Assembly: GCA_936908745.1 (NCBI GenBank)
Contig: CAKZFX010000024.1
Span: forward strand, 22,204 to 86,203
Source of the DNA: an uncultured Chitinophagaceae bacterium
Lineage (GTDB): Bacteria; Bacteroidota; Bacteroidia; Chitinophagales; Chitinophagaceae
Reading direction: 5' to 3'
DNA: 64,000 nt
The notes below the pieces were generated by a model. The model ran no database searches. It saw only the letters and a list, made by a program, of their open reading frames with translations, and was not told the DNA's origin. Below are positions 24,682 through 32,489 of this stretch, one piece after another. The first letter of the stretch is position 1. Every line of letters begins with the position of its first letter. A program made the translations under genes and the position numbers.

Positions 24682-25323
24682 ATGAGCTTCTCTAAATCAT
24701 TTGCCGTATTCACGGCGTTTATTGCCTGGTTTGCGCTCGGCCTCCAGCTATATATTTTGATTGATAATGTACCCGGCAATGGCCTGTCCGTTATGGAAGC
24801 TATTGCCCGTTTCTTCCTGTTCTTTACCATTCTGACCAACCTGCTGGTGGCTGTTTGCCTCACCGTGCGGGCAGCCGAGCCTTCCAATCGGTTGGGCCAT
24901 TTCTTTTCCCGGCCTTCTGTACTCGCAGCTACGGGTGTTTATATTTTAATTGTAGCGATTGTTTATAATACAGTGTTGCGCAGCCTGTGGGTTCCCGTAG
25001 GCAATCAACGCCTTGCGGATGAACTGTTGCACCTCATCGTCCCGGTATGTTATCTTATTTACTGGTTCTTATTTGCACCTAAATATGGGCTTGAGTGGAA
25101 ACATGCCGTGCAATGGCTGATCTACCCGGCTATTTACCTGCCCTATGCCCTGCTCCGGGGCGCACTGGAAGGATTTTATCCTTATCCCTTTATTGACCTG
25201 GGCCAAAACAGTATCGGCAAAGTGGTAGTAAACTGCCTGAGTATGCTTTGCGTTTTTGTGGTTATTGGATTCTTGGTTGTCGCCATAGCAAAAAAGATGA
25301 CGGGCAAAAAGATGATTATGTAA
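24682..25323 (+). CDS. Pr6Pr family membrane protein
   Basis: A 213-residue integral membrane protein with six hydrophobic segments (about residues 5-25, 38-60, 78-97, 113-130, 143-160 and 180-205). FFLFFTILTNLLVAVCL, the conserved FFTxLTN element, and the later HLIVPVCYLIYWFLFAPK fit the Pr6Pr / FAR-17a-AIG1-like family. No biochemical role is established to my knowledge. The bestrophin gene starts 24 bp downstream, so the two are probably an operon. Confidence 0.85.
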   Translation: MSFSKSFAVFTAFIAWFALGLQLYILIDNVPGNGLSVMEAIARFFLFFTILTNLLVAVCLTVRAAEPSNRLGHFFSRPSVLAATGVYILIVAIVYNTVLRSLWVPVGNQRLADELLHLIVPVCYLIYWFLFAPKYGLEWKHAVQWLIYPAIYLPYALLRGALEGFYPYPFIDLGQNSIGKVVVNCLSMLCVFVVIGFLVVAIAKKMTGKKMIM

Positions 25324-25347
25324 TATTGCGGATAAAGATTTGATCGC

Positions 25348-26232
25348 ATGATCTCCTATAACCCCAAAGACTGGTTCACTTATATTTTCCGTTTCCATAA
25401 AGCCGACACCTTTCGCAAATTAGGTGCATTGATGATCGGTATCTGCATCTATTCCGGCGCCATCGCTTACCTCGAACTGGAATACTGGAAACTATCCGAA
25501 AAAAGCTATGTAAGAAACATACCGGTCATGCACAGCATGTTGGGTTTCGCTATTTCGATGCTACTCGTATTCCGTACCAATACAGCCTACGACCGCTGGT
25601 GGGAAGGCCGCAAACTCTGGGGCAGTCTTGTCAACAACAGCCGCAACCTTGCGCTGAAGCTGGCCGCTTTGCTGCCCGAAGATGAAAAGGAACAGCGTTC
25701 TTTTTTCCGCAAAATTATCCCTGCTTATGCGTATGCGCTGCACAATCACCTGCGCAAGGAAAAAACAAGGGTCGCTCTTTTTGACGATAAAGATCACAAA
25801 CATCTATTTGATAAAATAGACCACGAAAAACATATCCCCAACCAGACGGCATTGCTGATGTACCAGCATATACAGCAATTGCACAAGGAAGGGAAGTTGA
25901 GTGCGGAACAAGTATTGTTTTTAAATGCCGAACTGCAATCCTTCACCGACATTTGCGGCGCTTGCGAACGTATCAAAAACACACCCATCCCTTTTTCATA
26001 CAGTGTGTTCATCAAAAAATTCATCTTCTTTTATATTATGACGCTGCCTTTTGGCTATGTGTTCCAGTTGGGTTATTATGTAATTCCCGTGGTGGCATTT
26101 ATCTTTTATGTGTTAGCCAGCCTGGAAATCATTGCCGAAGAAATTGAAGACCCTTTTGGCAATGATGAAAACGATGTGCCGACGGATAAGCTGGCGGCGA
26201 ATATTCATAAGCATATTGCGGAGATACTTTGA
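25348..26232 (+). CDS. Bestrophin family chloride channel-like protein
   Basis: A 294-residue membrane protein with the bestrophin layout: early helices (about 27-50 and 58-73), the strongly conserved segment FRTNTAYDRWWEGRKLWG near residues 72-90, a helical cytosolic middle, and two late helices (about 218-260) before the motif EEIEDPFGNDENDVP. Bacterial bestrophins are pentameric ion channels, cation- or anion-selective depending on the member; selectivity cannot be told here. Confidence 0.92.
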   Translation: MISYNPKDWFTYIFRFHKADTFRKLGALMIGICIYSGAIAYLELEYWKLSEKSYVRNIPVMHSMLGFAISMLLVFRTNTAYDRWWEGRKLWGSLVNNSRNLALKLAALLPEDEKEQRSFFRKIIPAYAYALHNHLRKEKTRVALFDDKDHKHLFDKIDHEKHIPNQTALLMYQHIQQLHKEGKLSAEQVLFLNAELQSFTDICGACERIKNTPIPFSYSVFIKKFIFFYIMTLPFGYVFQLGYYVIPVVAFIFYVLASLEIIAEEIEDPFGNDENDVPTDKLAANIHKHIAEIL

Positions 26233-26350
26233 TCAACAGGCAATGGACGATTTGCAATCAGCAATAGGCAATTTGCAAATTTTCAATAAATAATTTTCAA
26301 TTTTCAAGACTCAATTGGCCATTGTCTATTGCCAATTGTATATTGAGACG
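26233..26350. repeat. Repeat block of GGCAAT and TTTTCAAT words
   Basis: AACAGGCAATGGAC, AGCAATAGGCAATTTGC, AATTTTCAATTTTCAAG and ATTGCCAATTGTATATTG form a chain of drifted words. They belong to the same family as 11700-11757 and 17076-17104. Confidence 0.7.
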
Positions 26351-26390
26351 CCAGTTATCCATTTTTTGCGCCCGGTACTCAACGAACGCT

Positions 26391-26398
26391 TATATTTA
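26391..26398 (+). promoter_or_regulatory. Candidate -7 box of the S9 peptidase gene
   Basis: TATATTTA matches TAnnTTTG in seven of eight positions and lies 17 bases before the ATG at 26416; TTG occurs about 22 bases upstream. Confidence 0.35.
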
Positions 26399-26415
26399 AC
26401 GACTAAACTGTTTGT

Positions 26416-28830
26416 ATGACAAGATTTGCGCTGATATTGTTAGCTTTTTTTACCGTCGGTACTGCGATCGCTCAAACCGCACTCGCCCCGTTGACAGTTG
26501 AAAAAATTATGAGAGATCCGAAATGGATGGGCTCTTCTCCTTCTAACCCACGCTGGAGTGATGACGGCAAATTCCTGTACTTCGACTGGAACCCGGACAA
26601 AGCCCCGTCTGATTCGACCTATTATATTACGCTTGGAAATAAAACGCCGGTGAAAGCAACGGTGGCGGAAAAAGAAGAAATGTCGTCGGGCAACTTTCGT
26701 TATAACCTGAACCGCACGGCATACGTTTATGCAAAAGACGGTGATATCTATTACAGCGATGGTAAAAAAATAATTGACAAACGCATCACGCAAACAGCGG
26801 GTCGTGAATCCAATCCTTATTTTTCTTTTAACGATACAAAAATTGTTTACAGTCTTGATCAAAACCTGTTTGCATGGGATATTGCAACAGGACAGGTATT
26901 ACAACTGCTCAATGTAAAATCGGGCGAAGCGGCTGCTCCTGCTGCCGGTCCGCAACGTGGCGGTGGTCAAGGTCGTGGCGCCGGTGCTGCAAGCGCAGGC
27001 AATCAACAGGAAGAATGGTTGAAAAATGATCAGCTGCGCTGGTTTGAAGTATTGCGTTCAAGAAAAGAAAAAAGAGACCTGGCCGATGCTTACAACAAAT
27101 CATTACCGAAAACAAAAGAACTGCGTACGATCAATATTGAAGATAAATTTATCAGTAACCAGGCACTAAGTCCTGATGGGCGTTTTGTAAGTTATAGTTT
27201 GAACAAACAAGCTCCCGGTGGCAAGTCAACGATCGTTCCGAGCTATGTAACGGAATCGGGGTTCACCACCGATATTCCTGCACGTACCAAAGTAGGTACG
27301 CCACAAACCAGCACAGAATTGTTTGTGTATGATCGTGAACGTGACACCGTAATGGTGATTAAAACGGATTCATTGCCGGGTATTCAAGACCTGCCGGATT
27401 ATGTAAAAGATTATCCTAAACAATTAGAAGAACGTTCCAAAAAGGCAGCTAACCGTGCCGTGTATTTTATCGGGCCTTCATGGTCGCCCAAAGGAACCTA
27501 TGCTGTTATTGATATCCGCTCAAGAGACAATAAGGATCGCTGGATTGCTTTGTGGAATGCGGCTACGGGAGAGTTAAAGACATTAGACCGTCAAAGGGAT
27601 GAAGCGTGGATCGCTGGCCCGGGTATTGGCTTTGGCCGCATCGGCTGGATCAATGAAACAACTATCTGGTTTCAATCAGAGAAAACAGGATACTCCCATC
27701 TCTATACAATAGACGTAAGTAATGGCAAAAAGGTTGCATTGACCAGCGGCAACTATGAAGTGCAACAAGCGCAATTATCATTGGACAAAAAATACTTTTT
27801 CATTACAACAAACGAGGTGCACCCGGGTGAACAGCATTTTTACAAATTAAAAATCGCTGATGCCAGCAAAGAACGTATCACCACGATGACAGGTGCGCAC
27901 CAGGTAACTATTTCAAAAGATGAAAAATATTTAGCGATACTCTACTCCTATTCTACCAAACCCTGGGAATTGTATTTGATGGAAAACAAACCCGGTGGAA
28001 AAACAGAACAGATCACCTACAAAGCGCAAAGCGATGAATTTAAGACCTACGCTTGGAGAGAACCGGAAGTGATCGCTTTTAAAGCAGCCGACGGCGCCGA
28101 AGTATATGCAAGGGTTTACAAACCTGCCAACCCTCATCCGAATAAACCGGCGGTGTTATTTGTGCATGGCGCAGGTTATTTACAAAACGCACACAAATGG
28201 TGGAGCAGCTATTTCCGTGAATACATGTTCAACAATTTGCTGGCCGATAATGGTTATTATGTGATGGACATTGACTATCGTGGCAGCGCAGGTTATGGCC
28301 GTGACTGGCGTACAGGTATCTATCGCCATATGGGTGGCAAAGATTTAAGTGATCATGTTGACGCAGTCAATTATTTAGTGAAAACCTATGGCGTTAATCC
28401 GCAACACGTCGGTTTATATGGCGGTTCGTATGGCGGCTTTATCACGTTGATGGGAATGTTTACAGAACCCAATGTATTTGCCGCAGGCGCTGCCTTGCGT
28501 CCTGTTACCGATTGGGCGCAATACAATCACGGTTATACATCCAACATTTTGAACGAACCATTTACCGACAGCATTGCTTACCGTAAAAGTTCGCCGCTCT
28601 ATTTTGCCGAAGGCCTGAAAGGCGACCTGCTGATCTGCCATGGTATGGTGGACGTGAACGTTCATTACCAGGATGCGGTAAAACTGTCGCAGCGGTTGAT
28701 GGAATTGGGCAAAGACAATTGGGAGCTGGCCTCTTACCCGATGGAAGACCATGGGTTTGTAGAACCCAGCAGCTGGACAGACGAGTATAAGCGTATTTTT
28801 AAATTATTTGAAAACGTACTTAAAAAATAG
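26416..28830 (+). CDS. Secreted S9 prolyl oligopeptidase family peptidase (DPP-like)
   Basis: An 804-residue exported serine peptidase with a signal peptide (residues 1-19), an N-terminal beta-propeller (about 35-540, with WSPKG and NPRWSDDGKFLYF repeat-type motifs) and a C-terminal alpha/beta hydrolase. The catalytic triad is Ser671 in GGSYGGF, the Asp in HGMVDVNVH (about 746) and His779 in DHGF. A Gly/Gln/Ala-rich linker with GGGQGRGAG (about residue 178-188) interrupts the propeller. It probably removes dipeptides or cleaves short peptides in the periplasm. Confidence 0.94.
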   Translation: MTRFALILLAFFTVGTAIAQTALAPLTVEKIMRDPKWMGSSPSNPRWSDDGKFLYFDWNPDKAPSDSTYYITLGNKTPVKATVAEKEEMSSGNFRYNLNRTAYVYAKDGDIYYSDGKKIIDKRITQTAGRESNPYFSFNDTKIVYSLDQNLFAWDIATGQVLQLLNVKSGEAAAPAAGPQRGGGQGRGAGAASAGNQQEEWLKNDQLRWFEVLRSRKEKRDLADAYNKSLPKTKELRTINIEDKFISNQALSPDGRFVSYSLNKQAPGGKSTIVPSYVTESGFTTDIPARTKVGTPQTSTELFVYDRERDTVMVIKTDSLPGIQDLPDYVKDYPKQLEERSKKAANRAVYFIGPSWSPKGTYAVIDIRSRDNKDRWIALWNAATGELKTLDRQRDEAWIAGPGIGFGRIGWINETTIWFQSEKTGYSHLYTIDVSNGKKVALTSGNYEVQQAQLSLDKKYFFITTNEVHPGEQHFYKLKIADASKERITTMTGAHQVTISKDEKYLAILYSYSTKPWELYLMENKPGGKTEQITYKAQSDEFKTYAWREPEVIAFKAADGAEVYARVYKPANPHPNKPAVLFVHGAGYLQNAHKWWSSYFREYMFNNLLADNGYYVMDIDYRGSAGYGRDWRTGIYRHMGGKDLSDHVDAVNYLVKTYGVNPQHVGLYGGSYGGFITLMGMFTEPNVFAAGAALRPVTDWAQYNHGYTSNILNEPFTDSIAYRKSSPLYFAEGLKGDLLICHGMVDVNVHYQDAVKLSQRLMELGKDNWELASYPMEDHGFVEPSSWTDEYKRIFKLFENVLKK

Positions 28831-28890
28831 GATTTTCACCTTGGGAACCGGGTGATCCTGACCACATTACGTTATCTATCCACCATTTCG

Positions 28891-28898
28891 TATATTTG
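28891..28898 (+). promoter_or_regulatory. -7 promoter box of accD
   Basis: TATATTTG is a full consensus match 22 bases before the accD ATG; the region upstream carries TTATC at roughly the -33 position. Confidence 0.55.
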
Positions 28899-28920
28899 TA
28901 TATTACAACCGTTGGTAATT

Positions 28921-29835
28921 ATGGCAAAAGAATTTGAAGATTTTGATGCGAACCTGGCTGGTGAAGAAGGAAAAACAGAAGAGACAAAAGCAAGCTGGTT
29001 TAAAAGGATCAAGAAAGGCATCAACACCAAAACATCGGAAAAAAAGGAAGTGCCTGAAGGACTTTGGGCCAAATGCCCGGAGTGCAGTTATATCTGTACG
29101 GTGAATGAATTGCGGGAACATTTATTTGTTTGCCCCAAATGTGCTTATCACCACCGTATCAACAGCAGCGAGTATTATGATATTTTGTTTGACAATGATG
29201 AGTTCACTGAATTGTTTGACAATATCCGCAGCAAGGACTTTTTAGAATTTACCGATCTGAAGCCTTATAAAAAAAGGCTGGAAGAAATCTGGAGCAAAAC
29301 AGACCTTAAAGATTCCATGCGTGTGGCCGTTGGTAAAGTGGGCGGACATGATATGGTTATCGCCTGTATGGATTTTGAATTTATCGGTGGTTCCCTGGGT
29401 AGTGTGATGGGTGAAAAATTTTCAAGGGCTGTTGACTATTGCATCCAGCATAAAATGCCCTATATGGTGATCAGCAAAAGCGGTGGCGCACGGATGATGG
29501 AAAGTGCTTTTTCGCTGATGCAATTGGCTAAAACAAGTGGTAAACTTTCCCAGTTGAGCGATGCTAAGTTGCCCTATATCTCATTGCTGACCGATCCTAC
29601 ATTTGGTGGTATTTCCGCTTCTTTTGGTATGCTCGGCGACCTGAATATTGCAGAGCCCGGCGCCTTGATCGGTTTTGCAGGGCCAAGGGTTATTAAAGAA
29701 ACGATCAAAAAAGACTTGCCTGAAGGCTTCCAGCGCAGTGAGTTTATCCTCGAACATGGTTTCCTTGATTTCATTGTGCCAAGAAAAGAATTGAAAGACA
29801 AACTGGCAACAGTGATCGGGTTGCTGAAAAATTAA
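28921..29835 (+). CDS. accD: Acetyl-CoA carboxylase carboxyltransferase subunit beta
   Basis: A 304-residue subunit that with AccA transfers CO2 from carboxybiotin to acetyl-CoA, the first committed step of fatty acid synthesis. A four-cysteine zinc ribbon (CPEC...CPKC, about residues 46-68) opens the protein, and the crotonase-like domain carries SKSGGARMMES and the oxyanion glycines GGISASFGMLGD and IGFAGPRVI. I start at 28921 (MAKEFEDF), since the in-frame extension to 28852 would cover the promoter box. The transcript seems to end in a hairpin that overlaps the smpB start region. Confidence 0.95.
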   Translation: MAKEFEDFDANLAGEEGKTEETKASWFKRIKKGINTKTSEKKEVPEGLWAKCPECSYICTVNELREHLFVCPKCAYHHRINSSEYYDILFDNDEFTELFDNIRSKDFLEFTDLKPYKKRLEEIWSKTDLKDSMRVAVGKVGGHDMVIACMDFEFIGGSLGSVMGEKFSRAVDYCIQHKMPYMVISKSGGARMMESAFSLMQLAKTSGKLSQLSDAKLPYISLLTDPTFGGISASFGMLGDLNIAEPGALIGFAGPRVIKETIKKDLPEGFQRSEFILEHGFLDFIVPRKELKDKLATVIGLLKN

Positions 29836-29857
29836 TTATAGCATCTTTATTACATTT

Positions 29858-29887
29858 ATAAGAGGTACTTTTGCCTCTTATTTTTTG
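29858..29887 (+). terminator. Terminator of accD with a promoter-like loop
   Basis: Perfect 8-bp arms ATAAGAGG (29858-29865) and CCTCTTAT (29874-29881) are followed by five T residues. The 8-base loop is TACTTTTG, a full match to the -7 promoter consensus, 16 bases before the smpB ATG, so the site could end one transcript and start the next. Confidence 0.75.
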
Positions 29888-29888
29888 C

Positions 29889-30326
29889 ATGAACGAGATT
29901 AAGAACAGGCAGGCGACGTACGAGTATTTTATCGACGCAAGATATGTGGCGGGTATGGTATTGCTGGGAACGGAGGTAAAATCAATCCGCGAAGGCAAGG
30001 CCAGTTTCAACGACAGTTTTTGCATTATCCATAAAGGCGAGGTTTGGCTCAAATCGCTGCACATTACCGAATATTCTCACGGCACGATGAATAACCATGA
30101 TCCGCTGCGTGACCGCAAACTCCTGCTGAGTAAAAGAGAGATCCGGAAGATAGAGGCCAAACTCAAAGAAAAAGGCTACACGATCATTCCATTGCGCGTT
30201 TTCCTCAATGAAAAGAATTTTATGAAGATCGAGATCGGTCTTGGCAAAGGAAAGAAATTGTACGATAAGCGGGAGACCATCAAACAACGCGACGTACAGA
30301 AGGAAATGAAGCGTTTTCTTAAATAA
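29889..30326 (+). CDS. smpB: SsrA-binding protein
   Basis: A 145-residue RNA-binding protein that brings tmRNA to stalled ribosomes for trans-translation. It shows the OB-fold pattern of SmpB: NRQATYEYFIDARYVAGMVLLGTEVKSIREGKASF near the start, the HITEYSHGTMNNHDPLRDRKLLL centre, and a basic C-terminal tail GKKLYDKRETIKQRDVQKEMKR. The start at 29889 (MNEIKNRQATYEY) matches the family better than the upstream in-frame codon at 29871. No tmRNA gene is in the window. Confidence 0.96.
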   Translation: MNEIKNRQATYEYFIDARYVAGMVLLGTEVKSIREGKASFNDSFCIIHKGEVWLKSLHITEYSHGTMNNHDPLRDRKLLLSKREIRKIEAKLKEKGYTIIPLRVFLNEKNFMKIEIGLGKGKKLYDKRETIKQRDVQKEMKRFLK

Positions 30327-30327
30327 A

Positions 30328-30440
30328 GAGAAGAAACCACGGAGAACACAAGATTTACACAGAGAGCACAATTAAGTTTCAAAAATACACTCACCGGGAA
30401 ACTACTTTATTGCTCTTTGCCGCAAAAAAGCTCTCCACAG
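30328..30440. repeat. Intergenic repeat words
   Basis: AGAAACCACGGAGAACACAAG, TACACAGAGAGCACAATTAAG and TTTGCCGCAAAAAAG belong to the CACAGAG/CCGCAAAG word family. No gene is visible. Confidence 0.6.
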
Positions 30441-30493
30441 CCCTTAATAAGTTCGTTTTTCCGTGGACGGTTTTTTGCCGACCTTAGAACCAC

Positions 30494-31417
30494 ATGAAAA
30501 GATTTGTTTTTGCCCTTGTTTTATTGGTAAGCCTGCAGGCTGATGCACAATCTGTTTTTGGCTATTGGTATGGCTATGCCAATGTAAAAACAAAAGCTTC
30601 TGCCAGCAATTACCTGGTGGAGCTCGTTTTGCAACCTGAGCCCGGCCATGTGAAAGGGGTTCTGAATTATTATTTTAAAAATACGTACCGCAGTTTGCAG
30701 GTAAAGGGCAATTATGACCCGAAGAGCCGCCAGTTGCGTTTGTATAATATTCCCCTCACCTATTTTGGCTCCATCGCCAATATGGAAGTGGATTGCATGG
30801 TGGATCTGCAGGGCACATTGCGTGTGGCGCAGGCAGGTTCCAATTTGGTGGGTTCATTTGTCAGCCAGGCCGATTATAAATACATGTGCGGCGAAGTCGG
30901 TTTTAACCTGACATTGAATGCTGATATTTCAAAGAAGGATTCCGTATTGCAGGCCATTGCCGAATACAAAGAAACCTACCAGGTCTGGAAGCCGGAGATA
31001 GAAGATACATTGGTGGCCACTACGGCTATCCAGCGCAAAGTGGTGAATTATGTAACGGAGAAAGAATTCACCGAACGTAAAACAGAGATCGTACAGGAAA
31101 TAGAAGTAGAATCGGATTCATTGCGGATAAGCCTGTATGATAATGGCGAAATTGATGGCGATATGATCTCATTGTTTTACAACAAAGAACTGGTGTTGAA
31201 TAACCAGAAGCTGACACATAAATCCATCCGCATGAATATTGTACTGGACAGCACAAAAGAGTACAATGAAATGGCCATGTTTGCTGAGAATCTTGGACTC
31301 ATCCCTCCTAATACAGCTTTATTAATCGTGGAAGATGGAAAGAACCGGTTCGAGATACGGGTGTCAAGTAATTTGGAGAAAAGCGGTACGATACGGATCA
31401 GGCGGAAGAAGAAATGA
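30494..31417 (+). CDS. Secreted protein of unknown function, 307 aa
   Basis: A protein with a clear signal peptide (MKRFVFALVLLVSLQADAQ, residues 1-19). The first half opens with FGYWYGYANVKTKASASNYLVELVLQPE, a beta-rich domain that looks like a lipocalin/DUF4488-like barrel, and the last third has the pattern ISLYDNGEIDGDMISLFYNKE through FEIRVSSNLEKSGTIRIRRKKK, which I know as a recurrent beta-sandwich segment in exported Bacteroidota proteins. No catalytic motif is seen. Periplasmic or surface binding is the most that can be said. Confidence 0.75.
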   Translation: MKRFVFALVLLVSLQADAQSVFGYWYGYANVKTKASASNYLVELVLQPEPGHVKGVLNYYFKNTYRSLQVKGNYDPKSRQLRLYNIPLTYFGSIANMEVDCMVDLQGTLRVAQAGSNLVGSFVSQADYKYMCGEVGFNLTLNADISKKDSVLQAIAEYKETYQVWKPEIEDTLVATTAIQRKVVNYVTEKEFTERKTEIVQEIEVESDSLRISLYDNGEIDGDMISLFYNKELVLNNQKLTHKSIRMNIVLDSTKEYNEMAMFAENLGLIPPNTALLIVEDGKNRFEIRVSSNLEKSGTIRIRRKKK

Positions 31418-31837
31418 GTTTTTTACCACATACCTGCCTGTCGGCAGACAGGGGAGCATAGGCACATAGAAATACATATATTTTTTATGGATTTTCTTTG
31501 TGATTCTTTGTGTGAAATTATTTTACCGCAGACCTGCCTGTCGGCAGACAGGGAACAGGAGAAGCAGAGTTTCGCAGAGAGAGAGATTTAACCGCAAAGA
31601 CGGAAAGACGCAAGGGTTGATATCTTATATATTTTCTTTGCGCAAACTTGGCGGCTTTGCGTGAAATAATTTTCATCGTAGAGAACAAGAGAAGGTGAGT
31701 TTCGCAGAGAGAGAGATTTAACCGCAAAGACGGAAAGACGCGAAGTTGCTTTGTGATTCTTTGTGGCTCCGTGGGAAATCAGTTTCAGCTTGGGAAAAAC
31801 TCTGTGTACCTCTGTTCCTCAGCGGTACTCCGTGGAC
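31418..31837. repeat. 420-bp spacer made almost wholly of repeat words
   Basis: Two copies of CCTGCCTGTCGGCAGACAGG (31433-31452 and 31533-31552), each following a TTACC word, alternate with CGCAGAGAGAGAGATTTAACCG and CAAAGACGGAAAGACGC, the latter pair occurring twice (31572-31612 and 31704-31742) in nearly identical form 130 bp apart. The rest is TTTCTTTGTGATTCTTTGTG and CTCTGTGTACCTCTGTTCC. No coding or promoter signal was seen. Confidence 0.85.
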
Positions 31838-32479
31838 TTAAAGCGTGAAGCTCTTCACCGCCGGGTGATGTAATAAATAATCAGATAGTTTGTGTGCCGT
31901 TCCTTTTTGGATCACAATATCATAGGTGAGTTCTATCCTGTCTTCCTGCAATGACGTTTTTATCAATGAAACTTTCAGCGAAAGATTTCTTATTTCCTTT
32001 ACCACTTCATCCTTTGACTCATATACATCCCGTGAAATAACGATCAGCAGTTCTTTATTCTGTTTTTTGGAAGCCACTAATTTATTCAGGAAAGGCGTTA
32101 TCCAGATAATAATAAAACCACCTAAGAGGAAAATACCGGCGAGATAAAATTCTCCAAACCCAATGCTGGTTCCGACGGCTGCGGCCAACCAGATAATGCT
32201 GGCCGTTGTCAACCCGGAAATGTTGACGCCATCTTTGAAAATAACACCGGCACCTAAGAAACCAACACCACTAACAATATAAGCGGAAAGCGCCGTGGCT
32301 CTTTCAGGACTGAAACGCATGGAAAGGATCGTAAACAAGGTAGCACCAAGACAGATGACCGAGATCGTTTTCAGACCAGCAGCTTTGTCTTTGAGTTCCC
32401 GCTCCAAACCCAATAGTGCACCCGCTGCCAGCGAGATCAGGCATTTATAGACATCTATGGTTTGAAGTTCATCGAACAT
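31838..32479 (-). CDS. MgtC/SapB family membrane protein
   Basis: A 213-residue protein whose N-terminal 130 residues carry the MgtC fold: LLGLERELKDKAAGLKTISVICLGATLFTI, the LSAYIVSGVGFLGAGVIFKDG motif and LTTASIIWLAAAVGTSIGFG. A cytosolic C-terminal ACT-like domain follows (about 140-213). In pathogens MgtC inhibits the F-ATPase under low magnesium; the role in free-living bacteria is unclear. It starts 10 bp after parC, as last gene of the topoisomerase IV operon. Confidence 0.9.
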   Translation of the reverse strand: MFDELQTIDVYKCLISLAAGALLGLERELKDKAAGLKTISVICLGATLFTILSMRFSPERATALSAYIVSGVGFLGAGVIFKDGVNISGLTTASIIWLAAAVGTSIGFGEFYLAGIFLLGGFIIIWITPFLNKLVASKKQNKELLIVISRDVYESKDEVVKEIRNLSLKVSLIKTSLQEDRIELTYDIVIQKGTAHKLSDYLLHHPAVKSFTL

Positions 32480-32489
32480 GCTGTATTAT

